Shown here one piece after another: positions 1 to 8,917 of a DNA stretch of 64,000 nucleotides. Every line of letters begins with the position of its first letter. Within the stretch, counting starts at the first letter, position 1. A model generated the notes under the pieces. The model saw only the letters and a program-made list of their open reading frames with translations, ran no database searches and was not told the DNA's origin. The translations under genes were made by a program, and so were the position numbers. Source of the DNA: JAITWN01 sp034002745 (GTDB lineage Bacteria; Pseudomonadota; Gammaproteobacteria; SZUA-140); assembly GCA_034002745.1 (NCBI GenBank), contig JAVEZY010000005.1, forward strand, positions 54,839 through 118,838. The letters run 5' to 3'.

Positions 1-2
1 AC

Positions 3-581
3 TTCGAGATGACGATGTGGCCCAACTGGCACAGCGCCAGCTACGGTGCCTATCATTTCCAGAGCAATTTCCACATGTTCCTGGCGTTCTTCACGATCTT
101 CCTGTTCGTGCTGCACCGCTCGGGACGCCTGGCGCAGCCGTTCGAGATCAAGATCTTCAATTACATGGCGCAGTTCATGCTGGCCATGACGATCCTCTGG
201 ACCTACCTGTTCTTCACCCAGTACCTGGTGATGTGGTACGGCCGTCTGCCGGAGGAAATGGCTCGCTACGACAATATGATGCTGGGTCTCGGTGGCATCT
301 GGTGGACGTTCCTGGCGTGCAAGTTCGTGATTCCGCTGTTGACGCTGGTATTTACCAAGAGCCGGCAGAATCCGGTGGTGATCACCTCGGTGGCGGTGCT
401 GATCGTGTTCGGCACCTGGCTCGAGCGGTACACCTGGATCTCCGGAACCGTCGACCCGGTCTACTACCACACCCCGATGACCTCGATGTTCGATATCATC
501 GTCACTGTGGCCGTGTTCGGCTTCGCCGCCTGGGCGGTGCAGCGAACCCTGGTCCGCTACGGTCTGGTCCGCGCCTCCTGA
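3..581 (+). CDS. NrfD/ActF-like integral membrane subunit, C-terminal part
   Basis: The reading frame is already open at the window edge, so this is the 3' part of a longer gene; the first visible Met codons are internal. The visible ~193 residues contain about five hydrophobic helices, with a Trp/Tyr-rich segment around WTYLFFTQYLVMWYGRLPEE. This resembles the membrane subunits of the NrfD/PsrC superfamily, especially ActC/ActF of alternative complex III, which take electrons from quinol. That family assignment rests on motif memory; partner subunits lie outside the window. If correct, it would be an inner-membrane entry point for electrons, which is of interest given the many cytochromes further along. 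Alternative: the membrane anchor of a polysulfide or other molybdoenzyme-type reductase. Confidence 0.65.
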   Translation, partial: FEMTMWPNWHSASYGAYHFQSNFHMFLAFFTIFLFVLHRSGRLAQPFEIKIFNYMAQFMLAMTILWTYLFFTQYLVMWYGRLPEEMARYDNMMLGLGGIWWTFLACKFVIPLLTLVFTKSRQNPVVITSVAVLIVFGTWLERYTWISGTVDPVYYHTPMTSMFDIIVTVAVFGFAAWAVQRTLVRYGLVRAS

Positions 582-598
582 GCCGCGGCCGCGGGACG

Positions 599-630
599 GG
601 GACGGCGTCCGGGCGGGCGCCGTCCCTTTC
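599..630 (+). terminator. Rho-independent terminator after the NrfD-like gene
   Basis: A 9-bp GC stem (GGGACGGCG pairing with CGCCGTCCC) with a 10-base loop is followed by a short T-rich tract (TTTCCGCTTTC). It lies 18 bases after the stop of the NrfD-like gene and separates it from rpe. Confidence 0.65.
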
Positions 631-728
631 CGCTTTCAGGGGGGCGAGGGGCGGCTGAAAGCCCGCCTCCCTTGATTTTTGCCGACAATCCCTTTCTACT
701 TTCCATTTGCGCTCGTCCCGAGGATTCC

Positions 729-1403
729 ATGAAAGACAATTTCATTGCGCCTTCGATCCTTTCCGCCGACTTTGCCCGGCTGGGGGAGGAAGTCGCCAAG
801 GTGCTCGATGCCGGTGCCGACATCGTCCATTTCGATGTGATGGACAACCATTACGTGCCCAATCTGACCATCGGTCCGCTGGTCTGTGAGGCGTTGCGCA
901 AGTACGGCATCAAGGCGCCGATCGACGTGCATCTGATGGTAAAGCCTGTCGATCGCATCATTCCCGACTTCGCCAAGGCGGGTGCCGATTACATCACCTT
1001 CCATCCCGAGGCATCGGAGCACATCGACCGCAGTCTGCAGCTGATTCATGATCATGGCTGCAAGGCCGGTCTGGTGTTCAATCCGGCCACGCCGCTCGAC
1101 CATCTGAAGTACGTGATCGACAAGGTCGACATGGTGCTGCTGATGTCGGTCAACCCCGGTTTCGGCGGGCAGAGCTTCATTCCGACCGCGCTCGACAAGC
1201 TGCGCGAGGCGCGCCGCATCATCGATGAGAGCGGGCGCGATATCCGTCTGGAGATCGACGGTGGGGTGAAGGTCGACAACATCCGCGCCATCGCCGAGGC
1301 GGGCGCCGATACCTTCGTCGCCGGCTCGGCCATCTTCAGCACGCCGGACTACAAGGCGACCATAGACGCGATGCGCGCCGAACTGGCCGCTGCCAGACGC
1401 TGA
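729..1403 (+). CDS. rpe: Ribulose-phosphate 3-epimerase
   Basis: Interconverts ribulose 5-phosphate and xylulose 5-phosphate in the pentose phosphate (and, where present, Calvin) pathway; cytosolic TIM barrel. The 224-residue product begins with the family's usual IAPSILSADF strand and carries the metal-ligand His/Asp motifs (HFDVMDNHYVPN near residue 35, DVHLMV near 70), VNPGFGGQ near 145 and LEIDGGV near 175. The ATG at 729 is chosen over an upstream in-frame ATG at 672 because homologues start here and GAGGA precedes it. It is the first gene of rpe-gph-trpE-trpG, an arrangement also known in pseudomonads. Confidence 0.96.
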   Translation: MKDNFIAPSILSADFARLGEEVAKVLDAGADIVHFDVMDNHYVPNLTIGPLVCEALRKYGIKAPIDVHLMVKPVDRIIPDFAKAGADYITFHPEASEHIDRSLQLIHDHGCKAGLVFNPATPLDHLKYVIDKVDMVLLMSVNPGFGGQSFIPTALDKLREARRIIDESGRDIRLEIDGGVKVDNIRAIAEAGADTFVAGSAIFSTPDYKATIDAMRAELAAARR

Positions 1404-1417
1404 GCCGGAGTTACTCG

Positions 1418-2146
1418 ATGTCCCGCAACGGCTGCGGCGTGCTTGCGCGCCCCGACATGATACTGATCGATCTCGACGGCACTCTGGTCGATTCCGTGCC
1501 GGATCTGGCGCATGCCGTCGATGTGATGATGAAAGCCATCGGCATGCCGGAGCGCGGCGAGGAACGGGTGCGCGAATGGATCGGTAATGGCGCCGAGCGC
1601 CTGGTGCGCCGCGCGCTGATCGACCGTGTCGACGGAGAACCCGACGAGGCGCTGTTCCGCCGCGCCTATCCGGTCTTCCTCGATGCCTATCAGGAGAACG
1701 TATCCCGCGACAGCCGGCCCTATCCCGGGGTCATCGAGGGGCTGGCGGCGCTGAAGGCCGCCGGTTTCATGCTCGGCTGCGTCACCAACAAGCCGGCGTG
1801 CTTCACCGAGCCGCTGTTGAAGACGCTGGGAATGTATGACAGCTTCGGCATCGTCATCAGCGGCGATTCGCTGCCCACGAAGAAGCCGGATCCGGCGCCG
1901 CTGCTGCACGCCGCTGCCTTCTTCGGTGTCGCGCCCGAACGTTCGCTGATGGTCGGGGATTCGATCAACGACGTGCTGGCGGCCCGTGCGGCGGGCTTCG
2001 CGGTGGCCTGCGTCACCTATGGCTACAACCACGGGAACGATATTCGCGAGGCGGACCCGGACGCGGTGATCGACTCGCTTGCCGAACTGCCCGCACTGCT
2101 CGAGGTCGAAGCGGCGCAGGCGCGGCTTTCCGGCAATGACGCCTGA
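1418..2146 (+). CDS. gph: Phosphoglycolate phosphatase
   Basis: HAD-superfamily phosphatase that removes phosphate from 2-phosphoglycolate, a by-product of DNA repair and of Rubisco oxygenation. Motif I is DLDGTLVDS near residue 18, motif II is the VTNKP stretch, a Lys lies in the KKPDPAPLL segment, and motif IV is MVGDSINDV. It is 242 residues from the ATG at 1418; an internal ATG at 1457 sits just before the first strand and is an alternative start. It follows rpe by 14 bases and its end overlaps trpE by 11 bases, implying translational coupling. The match to the Gph branch rather than another HAD hydrolase is supported by the rpe-gph neighbourhood. Confidence 0.93.
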   Translation: MSRNGCGVLARPDMILIDLDGTLVDSVPDLAHAVDVMMKAIGMPERGEERVREWIGNGAERLVRRALIDRVDGEPDEALFRRAYPVFLDAYQENVSRDSRPYPGVIEGLAALKAAGFMLGCVTNKPACFTEPLLKTLGMYDSFGIVISGDSLPTKKPDPAPLLHAAAFFGVAPERSLMVGDSINDVLAARAAGFAVACVTYGYNHGNDIREADPDAVIDSLAELPALLEVEAAQARLSGNDA

Positions 2147-3608
2147 GCAGTTCACCGCGCTCGCCGAGGCCGGATATACCCACGTTCCGTTCGTGCGCGA
2201 GATTCCTGCGGATCTCGATACTCCGCTCAGTACCTACCTGAAGCTCGCAGCCGGTCCCTTCAGCTACCTCTTCGAATCGGTGCAGGGGGGCGAGAAGTGG
2301 GGCCGTTATTCGATCATCGGCCTGCCTTCGCGGCGCGTGCTGCGGGTGTCGGGGGGCGTGATCACCGTCACCGAGGACGGGTGCGAACTCGAGCGCGTGG
2401 AATGCGTCGCCGATCCCCTGAGCTGGATCGAGTCCTTCCGCCAGCGCTACCGCGTCGCTCCGCTGCCGGGGCCGGTACGCTTCGCCGGCGGTCTGGTCGG
2501 CTATTTCGGCTACGACACCGTGCGTTACATCGAGCCGCGCCTCGCGCAGGCGGAGCGCGCGCCCGCCGATACCCCGGACATCCTGCTCATGTTCAGCAAC
2601 CGGGTGCTGGTCTTCGACAATCTTTCCGGGACCCTGAGCATCGTCATCTGCGCCGACGTGGCCGAACCCGAGGCATACGAGCACGCGCAGCGCGAACTGG
2701 ACGATCTGCAGGCGCGACTGGAAGGACCGCTGCCGCCGCGAGCGGTGCGGAAGACGGATGGCGCCGCCGTTGCCGAGACGGATTTCGTCTCGGAATTCGG
2801 ACGCGCCGGCTACGAATCGGCTGTGCAGCGCATCAAGGACTACATCGTGGACGGCGATGTGATGCAGGTGGTGCTCTCGCAGCGCATGAGCATCGCCTAT
2901 CAGGCCGATCCGCTCGATCTGTACCGCGGGTTGCGGCGGCTCAATCCCTCGCCCTACATGTATTACCTGGATCTCGACGATTTCCACATCGTCGGTTCCT
3001 CGCCCGAGATCCTGGTGCGCCTCGAGGACGGCATGGTCACGGTGCGCCCGATTGCCGGCACGCGCCCGCGCGGCGCGGACGAAGCCTCCGATCGACAGCT
3101 GGAGGACGAGCTTCTCGCCGATCCCAAGGAACGGGCCGAGCATCTGATGCTGATCGATCTGGGCCGCAACGATGTCGGGCGGGTGGCGCAGACCGGCAGC
3201 GTCAGACTCACCGAGCGCATGGTGATCGAGCGCTACTCGCATGTCATGCACATCGTGTCCAACGTCACCGGCCGCCTGCGCGAGGGATTGGGACCGCTGG
3301 ATGTGCTGCGCGCCACCTTCCCGGCCGGCACGGTATCCGGCGCCCCCAAGGTGCGGGCGATGGAAATCATCGACGAACTCGAACCCTCGCGCCGCGGAGT
3401 CTATGCCGGCGCCGTGGGTTACATCGGCTGGAACGGGAACATGGATACCGCGATCGCCATCCGCACCGCCGTCATCCGCGACGGACGGCTGTGCATCCAG
3501 GCGGGCGCCGGGATCGTCGCCGATTCGGTTCCGGCCTCGGAATGGGAAGAAACGATGAACAAGGGCCGGGCGGTGTTTCGTGCCGTGGCCATGGTGAGCG
3601 GAAAATGA
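2136..3608 (+). CDS. trpE: Anthranilate synthase component I
   Basis: Large subunit of anthranilate synthase, converting chorismate and ammonia (supplied by TrpG) to anthranilate, the first committed step of tryptophan synthesis. The 490-residue protein has the N-terminal regulatory region and a C-terminal chorismate-binding domain with DVMQVVLSQR, SPEILVR, IAGTRPRG, LIDLGRNDVGRV, TFPAGTVSGAPK and the final GAGIVADSVPASEWEE block. The ATG at 2136 is chosen because it gives the normal TrpE N-terminus (MTPEQF...); it lies inside the end of gph. trpG follows after 79 bases. Confidence 0.97.
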   Translation: MTPEQFTALAEAGYTHVPFVREIPADLDTPLSTYLKLAAGPFSYLFESVQGGEKWGRYSIIGLPSRRVLRVSGGVITVTEDGCELERVECVADPLSWIESFRQRYRVAPLPGPVRFAGGLVGYFGYDTVRYIEPRLAQAERAPADTPDILLMFSNRVLVFDNLSGTLSIVICADVAEPEAYEHAQRELDDLQARLEGPLPPRAVRKTDGAAVAETDFVSEFGRAGYESAVQRIKDYIVDGDVMQVVLSQRMSIAYQADPLDLYRGLRRLNPSPYMYYLDLDDFHIVGSSPEILVRLEDGMVTVRPIAGTRPRGADEASDRQLEDELLADPKERAEHLMLIDLGRNDVGRVAQTGSVRLTERMVIERYSHVMHIVSNVTGRLREGLGPLDVLRATFPAGTVSGAPKVRAMEIIDELEPSRRGVYAGAVGYIGWNGNMDTAIAIRTAVIRDGRLCIQAGAGIVADSVPASEWEETMNKGRAVFRAVAMVSGK

Positions 3609-3687
3609 GCATGCCGTGTCAGTCTGTCGTCTCCGGCCGGGCGGATTCGCGTTCCTTCCGCGATCCTGTCACACGCGAGGTTTCGCC

Positions 3688-4284
3688 GTGCTGTTGATGA
3701 TCGACAACTACGATTCCTTTACCTACAACCTGGTGCAGTATTTCGGCGAGTTGGGTGTGGAGGTCGCGGTTCGGCGCAACGATGAAGTGGATGTGGACAC
3801 GATCGTGCGCATGGCGCCCTCGCACATCGTCGTGTCGCCGGGTCCGGGCACGCCCGAGGATGCCGGAATTTCCATGGAGCTGATCCGGCAGCTGAGTGGC
3901 CGCATTCCGTTGCTTGGCGTCTGCCTGGGACACCAGTGCATCGGCCAGGTCTTCGGCGGCCGCATCACCCACGCCCGGGTGCTGATGCACGGCAAGACCT
4001 CGCAGGTCCATCATCATGGCGCCGGCGTCTTCCGCGATCTGCCTTCGCCCTTCGAGGCGACCCGCTATCATTCGCTGGTGATCGCACCCGACAGTATTCC
4101 CGACTGCCTGGAAGTGACCGCATGGACCGTCGATGAGCGTGGCGAGCGCGACGAGATCATGGGCGTGCGTCACCGGGAGCTGGCGGTGGAGGGGGTGCAG
4201 TTCCATCCGGAATCGATTTTGACCGAGCACGGTCATCGGATGCTGAAGAATTTTCTGGAAGGGCAGAGGAAAGAGCAGAGATGA
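3688..4284 (+). CDS. trpG: Anthranilate synthase component II (glutamine amidotransferase)
   Basis: Class I glutamine amidotransferase that feeds ammonia to TrpE, possibly also to aminodeoxychorismate synthase (PabA role). About 198 residues. The nucleophile Cys lies in LLGVCLGHQCIG and the catalytic His/Glu in GVQFHPESIL. I take the GTG at 3688 as start because it gives the standard MLLMIDNYDSFTYN N-terminus and has a GCGAGG upstream; an in-frame ATG at 3616 would add 24 uncharacteristic residues. It is separated from trpD by a palindrome-rich spacer, so trpD-trpC may be expressed partly independently. Confidence 0.95.
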   Translation: MLLMIDNYDSFTYNLVQYFGELGVEVAVRRNDEVDVDTIVRMAPSHIVVSPGPGTPEDAGISMELIRQLSGRIPLLGVCLGHQCIGQVFGGRITHARVLMHGKTSQVHHHGAGVFRDLPSPFEATRYHSLVIAPDSIPDCLEVTAWTVDERGERDEIMGVRHRELAVEGVQFHPESILTEHGHRMLKNFLEGQRKEQR

Positions 4285-4573
4285 AGGGGCCTGCGTGCCC
4301 TCCATCGGGGTCAGACCCCGATGTGGAGAGGCGCGGGGCGCTGGTGCTCCTCTCCGGCGGATGGGGTTGCCTGCCGCCGGGTGGGTGAAATGGGTCTGAC
4401 CCCTCGCGGCAGATTTCTGGCAGAATAGGACTCTTGCGGAGGAAAGCGGAAAGTAACGCCGCAGTATCATGATCAGATGCGCCGCAGGCGCACGTTCACT
4501 TTCCTCTCTCGACTTTTCACTTGCGTCCGTTAACCACCACCGCCGGGTTCAACCACAGCTGCACGTCAAAGAC
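4285..4573. repeat. Palindrome cluster between trpG and trpD (REP-like)
   Basis: This 289-base spacer has no convincing gene but several inverted repeats. At 4303-4323 there is a perfect 10-bp inverted repeat around a single A (CATCGGGGTC-A-GACCCCGATG). GGAGAGG at 4325-4331 pairs with CCTCTCC at 4349-4355, and CCGGCGG at 4354-4360 with CCGCCGG at 4374-4380. The core GGTCTGACCCC returns in reverse orientation at 4392-4403. Such GGGGTCAGACCCC cores recur in many proteobacterial genomes and are often linked to REP-associated tyrosine transposases; that link is an inference here. The stems could also act as an mRNA terminator or stabiliser within the trp locus. Confidence 0.6.
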
Positions 4574-5590
4574 ATGGATCTCCCAGCCGCAATCCGCGCC
4601 GTAACCGAAAACCGCGATCTCGATCAGGAAGAGATGGACGCCGTGATGCGTTTGATCATGACCGGTCAGGCGACACCGGCGCAGATCGGCGGGTTTCTGA
4701 TCGGGTTGCGCATGAAGGGCGAAACGGTGGACGAGATCACTGCCGCCGCCCGCCTGATGCGTGAACTGGCAGTGAAGGTCGAACTGGACAAGCATCATCT
4801 GGTGGATACCTGCGGTACCGGTGGCGACGGTGCGCGTACCTTCAACATCTCGACTGCCGCCGCCTTCGTGGTCGCCGCGGCCGGAGGGCGTGTCGCCAAG
4901 CATGGCAACCGTTCCGTTTCCAGCCGAAGCGGCAGTGCCGATCTGCTGGAGATCGCCGGCGTCCGGCTCGACCTGACGCCGGAGCAGGTCGCCATTTGCG
5001 TGGATCGTGTCGGCGTCGGCTTCATGTTCGCGCCGCTGCATCATGGCGCCATGAAGCATGCCGTCGGGCCGCGCCGCGAGATGGGCGTGCGCACGCTGTT
5101 CAATCTGCTCGGTCCGCTCGCCAATCCGGCCGATGCGCCGAATCAGGTCATCGGCGTCTATGCCGAACGCTGGCTGCAGCCGGTCGCACGAGTGCTGGAG
5201 AAGCTCGGCAGCCGGCACGTGCTGGTGGTGCATTCGGCCGGGGGCATGGATGAAATCGGCATCGACGGTCCGACACGGGTCGCCGAGATGCGCGACGGCG
5301 ACGTCGCCGTGTACGATGTGCGGCCCGAGGATTTCGGCATCGACAGCGCCTCGGCCGAAGCGCTGCAGGTCAGCGGACCGGAAGAGAGCCTGCAGCGGGT
5401 GCTGGAAGTGCTCGACGGCCGGGCCGGTCCGGCGAGCGACGTGGTCGCGCTCAATGCCGGCGCTGCCATCTATGCCGCCGGCCTGGTCGAAACGCTCGCC
5501 GCAGGTGTGGCGAGCGCCCGCGAGGTGATCGCCAGCGGCGCGGCCCGTGAGCGCCTCGATGAACTGGTCCGTTTCACCTCCAGCCTGTAG
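4574..5590 (+). CDS. trpD: Anthranilate phosphoribosyltransferase
   Basis: Transfers phosphoribose from PRPP to anthranilate, the second step of tryptophan synthesis. The 338-residue sequence has the glycine-rich PRPP loop DTCGTGGDG near residue 80, then FNIST, KHGNRSVSSRSGSAD, and MFAPLHHGAMKH, all typical of TrpD. The ATG at 4574 (MDLPAAIRAV) is preferred over an in-frame ATG at 4469, which would add 35 residues with no homologue-like content. trpC follows 63 bases downstream. Confidence 0.96.
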   Translation: MDLPAAIRAVTENRDLDQEEMDAVMRLIMTGQATPAQIGGFLIGLRMKGETVDEITAAARLMRELAVKVELDKHHLVDTCGTGGDGARTFNISTAAAFVVAAAGGRVAKHGNRSVSSRSGSADLLEIAGVRLDLTPEQVAICVDRVGVGFMFAPLHHGAMKHAVGPRREMGVRTLFNLLGPLANPADAPNQVIGVYAERWLQPVARVLEKLGSRHVLVVHSAGGMDEIGIDGPTRVAEMRDGDVAVYDVRPEDFGIDSASAEALQVSGPEESLQRVLEVLDGRAGPASDVVALNAGAAIYAAGLVETLAAGVASAREVIASGAARERLDELVRFTSSL

Positions 5591-5653
5591 CGTGGAGGCA
5601 TGCGCCCGCGCGGGCATTCGACTTTCCCCGCTTGATCATTCCCGGAGTCTGGT

Positions 5654-6460
5654 TTGTCCGACATTCTGAATCGAATCCTGCGGCGCAAGGCCGAGGAAGT
5701 GGCGGAGCGCAGCGCGCGCCTGCCGCTGCGTGAGTTGAGCGCCCGCTGCGCCGATCTGCCTCCTGCGCGCGGGTTCGAGAGCGCGCTGCGTGCGCGCGCG
5801 GAGACGGGCGATGCGGCGGTGATCGCCGAGATCAAGCGCGCCTCGCCGAGCCGTGGCGTGCTGCGCGAGGACTTCCGCCCGGCCGAGATCGCCGCATCCT
5901 ATGAGAAGCACGGCGCCGCCTGTCTGTCGGTGCTGACCGATCGCGATTTCTTTCAGGGTGCGGACGAGTATCTGCGCGACGCGCGCAATGCCTGTGCGCT
6001 GCCGGTCCTGCGCAAGGACTTCATCATCGATGCGTGGCAGATCTACGAGGCGCGGGCGCTGCAGGCGGACTGCATACTGCTCATCGTATCGGCGCTGGGG
6101 GATGCCCAGCTCGTGGAGTTCGCGGGTCTTGCCACCCATCTTGGGCTGGATGTGCTGGTGGAGGTCCATGATGGCACCGAGCTTGAGCGTGGCCTGGCGC
6201 TCGGCGCGCCGCTGATTGGCATCAACAACCGCAACCTGCGCAGTTTCGAGACACGGCTGGAGGTGACGCTGGATCTGTTGCCGATGGTCCCCGTCGATCG
6301 CTTGCTGGTGACCGAGAGCGGCATACACACGCCGGCGGATGTGGCGCGAATGCGCGCCGCCGGCGTGCATGCCTTCCTGGTCGGCGAGGCCTTCATGCGC
6401 GCGGATGATCCCGGCGCGGCGCTCGCCAGTCTGTTCGGGACGGCTCCCGTCAGAAGCTGA
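5654..6460 (+). CDS. trpC: Indole-3-glycerol phosphate synthase
   Basis: Closes the indole ring of carboxyphenylamino-deoxyribulose phosphate; TIM-barrel enzyme of 268 residues. Motifs include ILRRKAEEV at the N-terminus, AEIKRASPSRG near residue 58 (catalytic Lys), VLRKDFIID, IGINNRNLRSF and VTESGIHTPADV. The start is a TTG at 5654 preceded by GGAG; no ATG gives a full N-terminus. It is not fused to trpF. Its last 11 bases overlap the end of the convergent TraF-like gene. Confidence 0.95.
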   Translation: MSDILNRILRRKAEEVAERSARLPLRELSARCADLPPARGFESALRARAETGDAAVIAEIKRASPSRGVLREDFRPAEIAASYEKHGAACLSVLTDRDFFQGADEYLRDARNACALPVLRKDFIIDAWQIYEARALQADCILLIVSALGDAQLVEFAGLATHLGLDVLVEVHDGTELERGLALGAPLIGINNRNLRSFETRLEVTLDLLPMVPVDRLLVTESGIHTPADVARMRAAGVHAFLVGEAFMRADDPGAALASLFGTAPVRS

Positions 6461-7697
6461 CGCCGAGACGCAGCGCGGCGCTGATCTCGTCGCTGTTGCC
6501 GGCGGCCGCCGCGTCCAGGTTCACGCCCAGCAGGCGCAGGCCGATGCCTGCCGAGGCCACGCCTTCCTCCTCGCCCGGCGCCACATCACCGAGGTTGTGG
6601 CGGTAGCCCAGCCGCAGTCTCAATGTGCTCAGCAGATCGAATTCGGCGCCGAGCATAACGTGCTGCGTGCTGCCGCCGCCGAATCCCACGGTGTCGTTCT
6701 CGGTGAGATCGACGTCCAGGGCGACGGTCAGCATTTCGCCGCGATGCGCGATGCCGAGCCGGGCCTGGGGTTCGATCTTCACCGTATTGCCGCGCACGGT
6801 CTGGTACTTCTGCGCCAGCACGTTGCGCAGTGCAAGGCCGGCAACCCAGCCGTTGTCCCATTCCTTGGCGAAGCCGAGGTCCAGGTTGAAATCGCTGTCC
6901 TTGCGTTCGCCGTCTTCGAGCTCGATGTCGACATCGTCGAGTTCATCGCCGTCGAAGGAGTAGTCGTAGCTGCGCACCTGCATGTACTTGGGCGTGACGC
7001 CGACCGCGATGCCCCCCAGCGATTCCAGCCGCGTCGCCAGCGCGACGCCGGTCTCGACCACGGTGGCGAAGCGGGCTTCCACCGAGGAACTGAGCGAGGC
7101 GGTCGGATCGTCCACCTCAACATCGATGCCCTCGAGGGCATCGATGATGTTCTCGATGGTATCGATGTCCTCCTCGCTCACGCGCGACAGCGTGCCGCCG
7201 GTGGCATAGCCGTCGACATAGAGCGAGAAGCCGAAGCGCTCTCGCGATGACCCGATCACCAGCGCGCCGTTCGCTTCCGCCTGCAGGCGCTTGCCATTGA
7301 GATTGCGAAGATGCGCGATGAGATCATTGCCGGCATCGATCGCCGCATTGGCATAGTCATCGTTGGCAGTATCGCTGTTGAAGCGCTCGATCGCGCTGCT
7401 GAAGGCGTCGATGGGTTCCGCGTCCGAGAAGTCATCCACCGCATCGATCAGATCGTCCGGATCCGCGACGCGCACCCCGATCGGCAGGGACAGCGCGAAG
7501 CGATCGCGCGCCGCCGGCTCGGCGAGCAGGGCCGGGTTGTTCAGGGCTGCATTGGCGCTGCTGCCCGAGGCGACACCGGTGCCTCCCATGCCGAGGATTC
7601 TGGCATCGGCCGATCCCCAGGATGCCGCCAATGATGGCGTGGCCGCGGTCGACAGGACGAGTGCGGCGAGCAGGACTCGCGCCTTTGGGCAGTGCAT
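6450..7697 (-). CDS. TraF-type (TraF_2) outer-membrane barrel protein
   Basis: A 415-residue secreted protein with a clear signal peptide (MHCPKARVLLAALVLSTAATPSLAA) and the ILGMGGTGVASGSSANAALNNPALL motif found in the conjugal-transfer TraF (PF13729) family and in FadL/PorV-like barrels. The rest alternates short amphipathic strands, ending in Phe after a ...LRLGVSF strand, the usual signature of a C-terminal outer-membrane strand. Residues ~120-200 form a more acidic helical insertion. The ATG at 7697 is preceded by AAGGAGA. Despite the family name there is no other conjugation gene here, so a conjugation role is unlikely; the function is unknown, probably an outer-membrane channel. Confidence 0.75.
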   Translation of the reverse strand: MHCPKARVLLAALVLSTAATPSLAASWGSADARILGMGGTGVASGSSANAALNNPALLAEPAARDRFALSLPIGVRVADPDDLIDAVDDFSDAEPIDAFSSAIERFNSDTANDDYANAAIDAGNDLIAHLRNLNGKRLQAEANGALVIGSSRERFGFSLYVDGYATGGTLSRVSEEDIDTIENIIDALEGIDVEVDDPTASLSSSVEARFATVVETGVALATRLESLGGIAVGVTPKYMQVRSYDYSFDGDELDDVDIELEDGERKDSDFNLDLGFAKEWDNGWVAGLALRNVLAQKYQTVRGNTVKIEPQARLGIAHRGEMLTVALDVDLTENDTVGFGGGSTQHVMLGAEFDLLSTLRLRLGYRHNLGDVAPGEEEGVASAGIGLRLLGVNLDAAAAGNSDEISAALRLGVSF

Positions 7698-7761
7698 GAT
7701 GGTTCTCCTTGTGAAGGCCGAGGACGCGGCTGCGATCGGCGGCAAGGCGCCGCTGGACCGG

Positions 7762-8406
7762 TCAGCGTGTGCCGAATACAACGATTGTTTTTCCCTTGAC
7801 CGAAATCAGGTTCTGCGCCTCCAGGTTCTTCAGCACTCGGCCGACCATTTCGCGCGAGCAGCCGACGATGCGTCCGAGTTCCTGGCGGGTGATGCGGATC
7901 TGCATGCCGTCCGGGTGGGTCATGGCATCGGGCTGCTGACAGAGTTCGAGCAATGTGCGGGCGATGCGGCCCGCCACGTCCATGAAGGCAAGGCGTCCCA
8001 GCATGCTGCTGGTGCGCCGCAGGCGCAGCGCCATCTGCGAGGCGAGCTCGAAGAGGATGTCCGGATTCTGGTTGGCCATCTGGCGGAACTTGTCGTAGTT
8101 GATCTCCCCCAGTTCGCACGGCGTGCGTGCGCGGACCCAGGCGCTGCGGCCGGCATTGTTGCGATCGAACAGCCCCATCTCGCCGAAGAAATCACCCGCG
8201 TTGAGATAGGCGAGAACGATCTCGCGACCATCGTCGTCCTCATGCAGCACGGCAACCGAGCCCTCGATGATGTAATAGAGAGAGTTCGGCGTATCGCCGT
8301 GATGAATCACCACGCTCTTGGCCGGATAACGGCGCCGGTGGCAATGACCCAGGAACCGTTCGACGGTAGGGTTGGTAATGATTTTTCGCCGCAATTGCGT
8401 CATCAT
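7762..8406 (-). CDS. crp: cAMP receptor protein family regulator (Vfr/Crp)
   Basis: Global transcription regulator binding cyclic AMP through an N-terminal cyclic-nucleotide domain and DNA through a C-terminal helix-turn-helix. Very close in motifs to Pseudomonas Vfr: HCHRRRYPAKS, EGSVAVLHEDDDGRE, GDFFGEMGLF (phosphate-binding cassette), RSAWVRART, and the recognition helix region ITRQELGRIVGCSREMVGRVLK, ending KGKTIVVFGTR. 214 residues from the ATG at 8406 (a second ATG follows at 8403), preceded by GAGGAA. It is divergent from yhfA with an 82-base gap; the crp-yhfA pairing is also found in E. coli. In anaerobic metabolism it may influence cytochrome gene expression, but no binding sites were established. 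Confidence 0.95.
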   Translation of the reverse strand: MMTQLRRKIITNPTVERFLGHCHRRRYPAKSVVIHHGDTPNSLYYIIEGSVAVLHEDDDGREIVLAYLNAGDFFGEMGLFDRNNAGRSAWVRARTPCELGEINYDKFRQMANQNPDILFELASQMALRLRRTSSMLGRLAFMDVAGRIARTLLELCQQPDAMTHPDGMQIRITRQELGRIVGCSREMVGRVLKNLEAQNLISVKGKTIVVFGTR

Positions 8407-8488
8407 GGATTCCTCGCGGACATTGCATCCGTGCTGTGCGCAGGTGCTTGAATCGCAGTGGTTATCGGAAGAAGGGGGCAAAAGTTTA

Positions 8489-8917
8489 GTGAAAGCGCGC
8501 CTGAAGTGGGTGGATGGGGCCCAGTTCATCGGGGAGGCCGACAGTGGGCATCCGGTGGTCATCGATGGTCCGGTGGAGGGCGGCGGCCGGAATATGGGAC
8601 TGCGCCCGATGGAGCTGGTTTTGCTCGGCACGGCCGGCTGTACCGCCTATGACGTGGTGCAGATCCTGAAGAAGTCCCGGCAACCGGTGCGCGACTGCAC
8701 GGTCGAGATCGAGGCGGAGCGGGCGCCGGAGCCGCCGCGCGTTTTCACCCGCATCCACATCCGCTTCCTGGTGTCGGGAGACGGCTTGAGCGAAAGCGCG
8801 GTCGCTCGCGCGGTCGAGCTGTCGGCGGAGAAGTATTGCTCGGCGTCCATCATGCTCGGACGTGGCGGCGTCGAGATCACCCACGACTTCCGCATCCTTT
8901 CCGCCGATGGCGAGTGA
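8489..8917 (+). CDS. yhfA: OsmC-family protein (YhfA type)
   Basis: A 142-residue OsmC/Ohr-fold protein. It has the conserved GLRPMELVLLGTAGCTAYDVVQIL helix with one redox Cys and the second Cys in LSAEKYCSASIML, matching E. coli YhfA closely. The two cysteines are those used for peroxide reduction in Ohr/OsmC proteins; the physiological substrate of the YhfA branch is not known. The start is a GTG at 8489, giving MKARLKWVDGAQF, as in homologues; the open frame extends upstream into crp but without homologue-like sequence. It overlaps the VOC gene by 11 bases. Confidence 0.92.
   Translation: MKARLKWVDGAQFIGEADSGHPVVIDGPVEGGGRNMGLRPMELVLLGTAGCTAYDVVQILKKSRQPVRDCTVEIEAERAPEPPRVFTRIHIRFLVSGDGLSESAVARAVELSAEKYCSASIMLGRGGVEITHDFRILSADGE

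Noticed and set aside
2297..3697. 466-codon alternative frame within trpE
   Set aside because: Arg-rich translation, no motifs, fully inside trpE.
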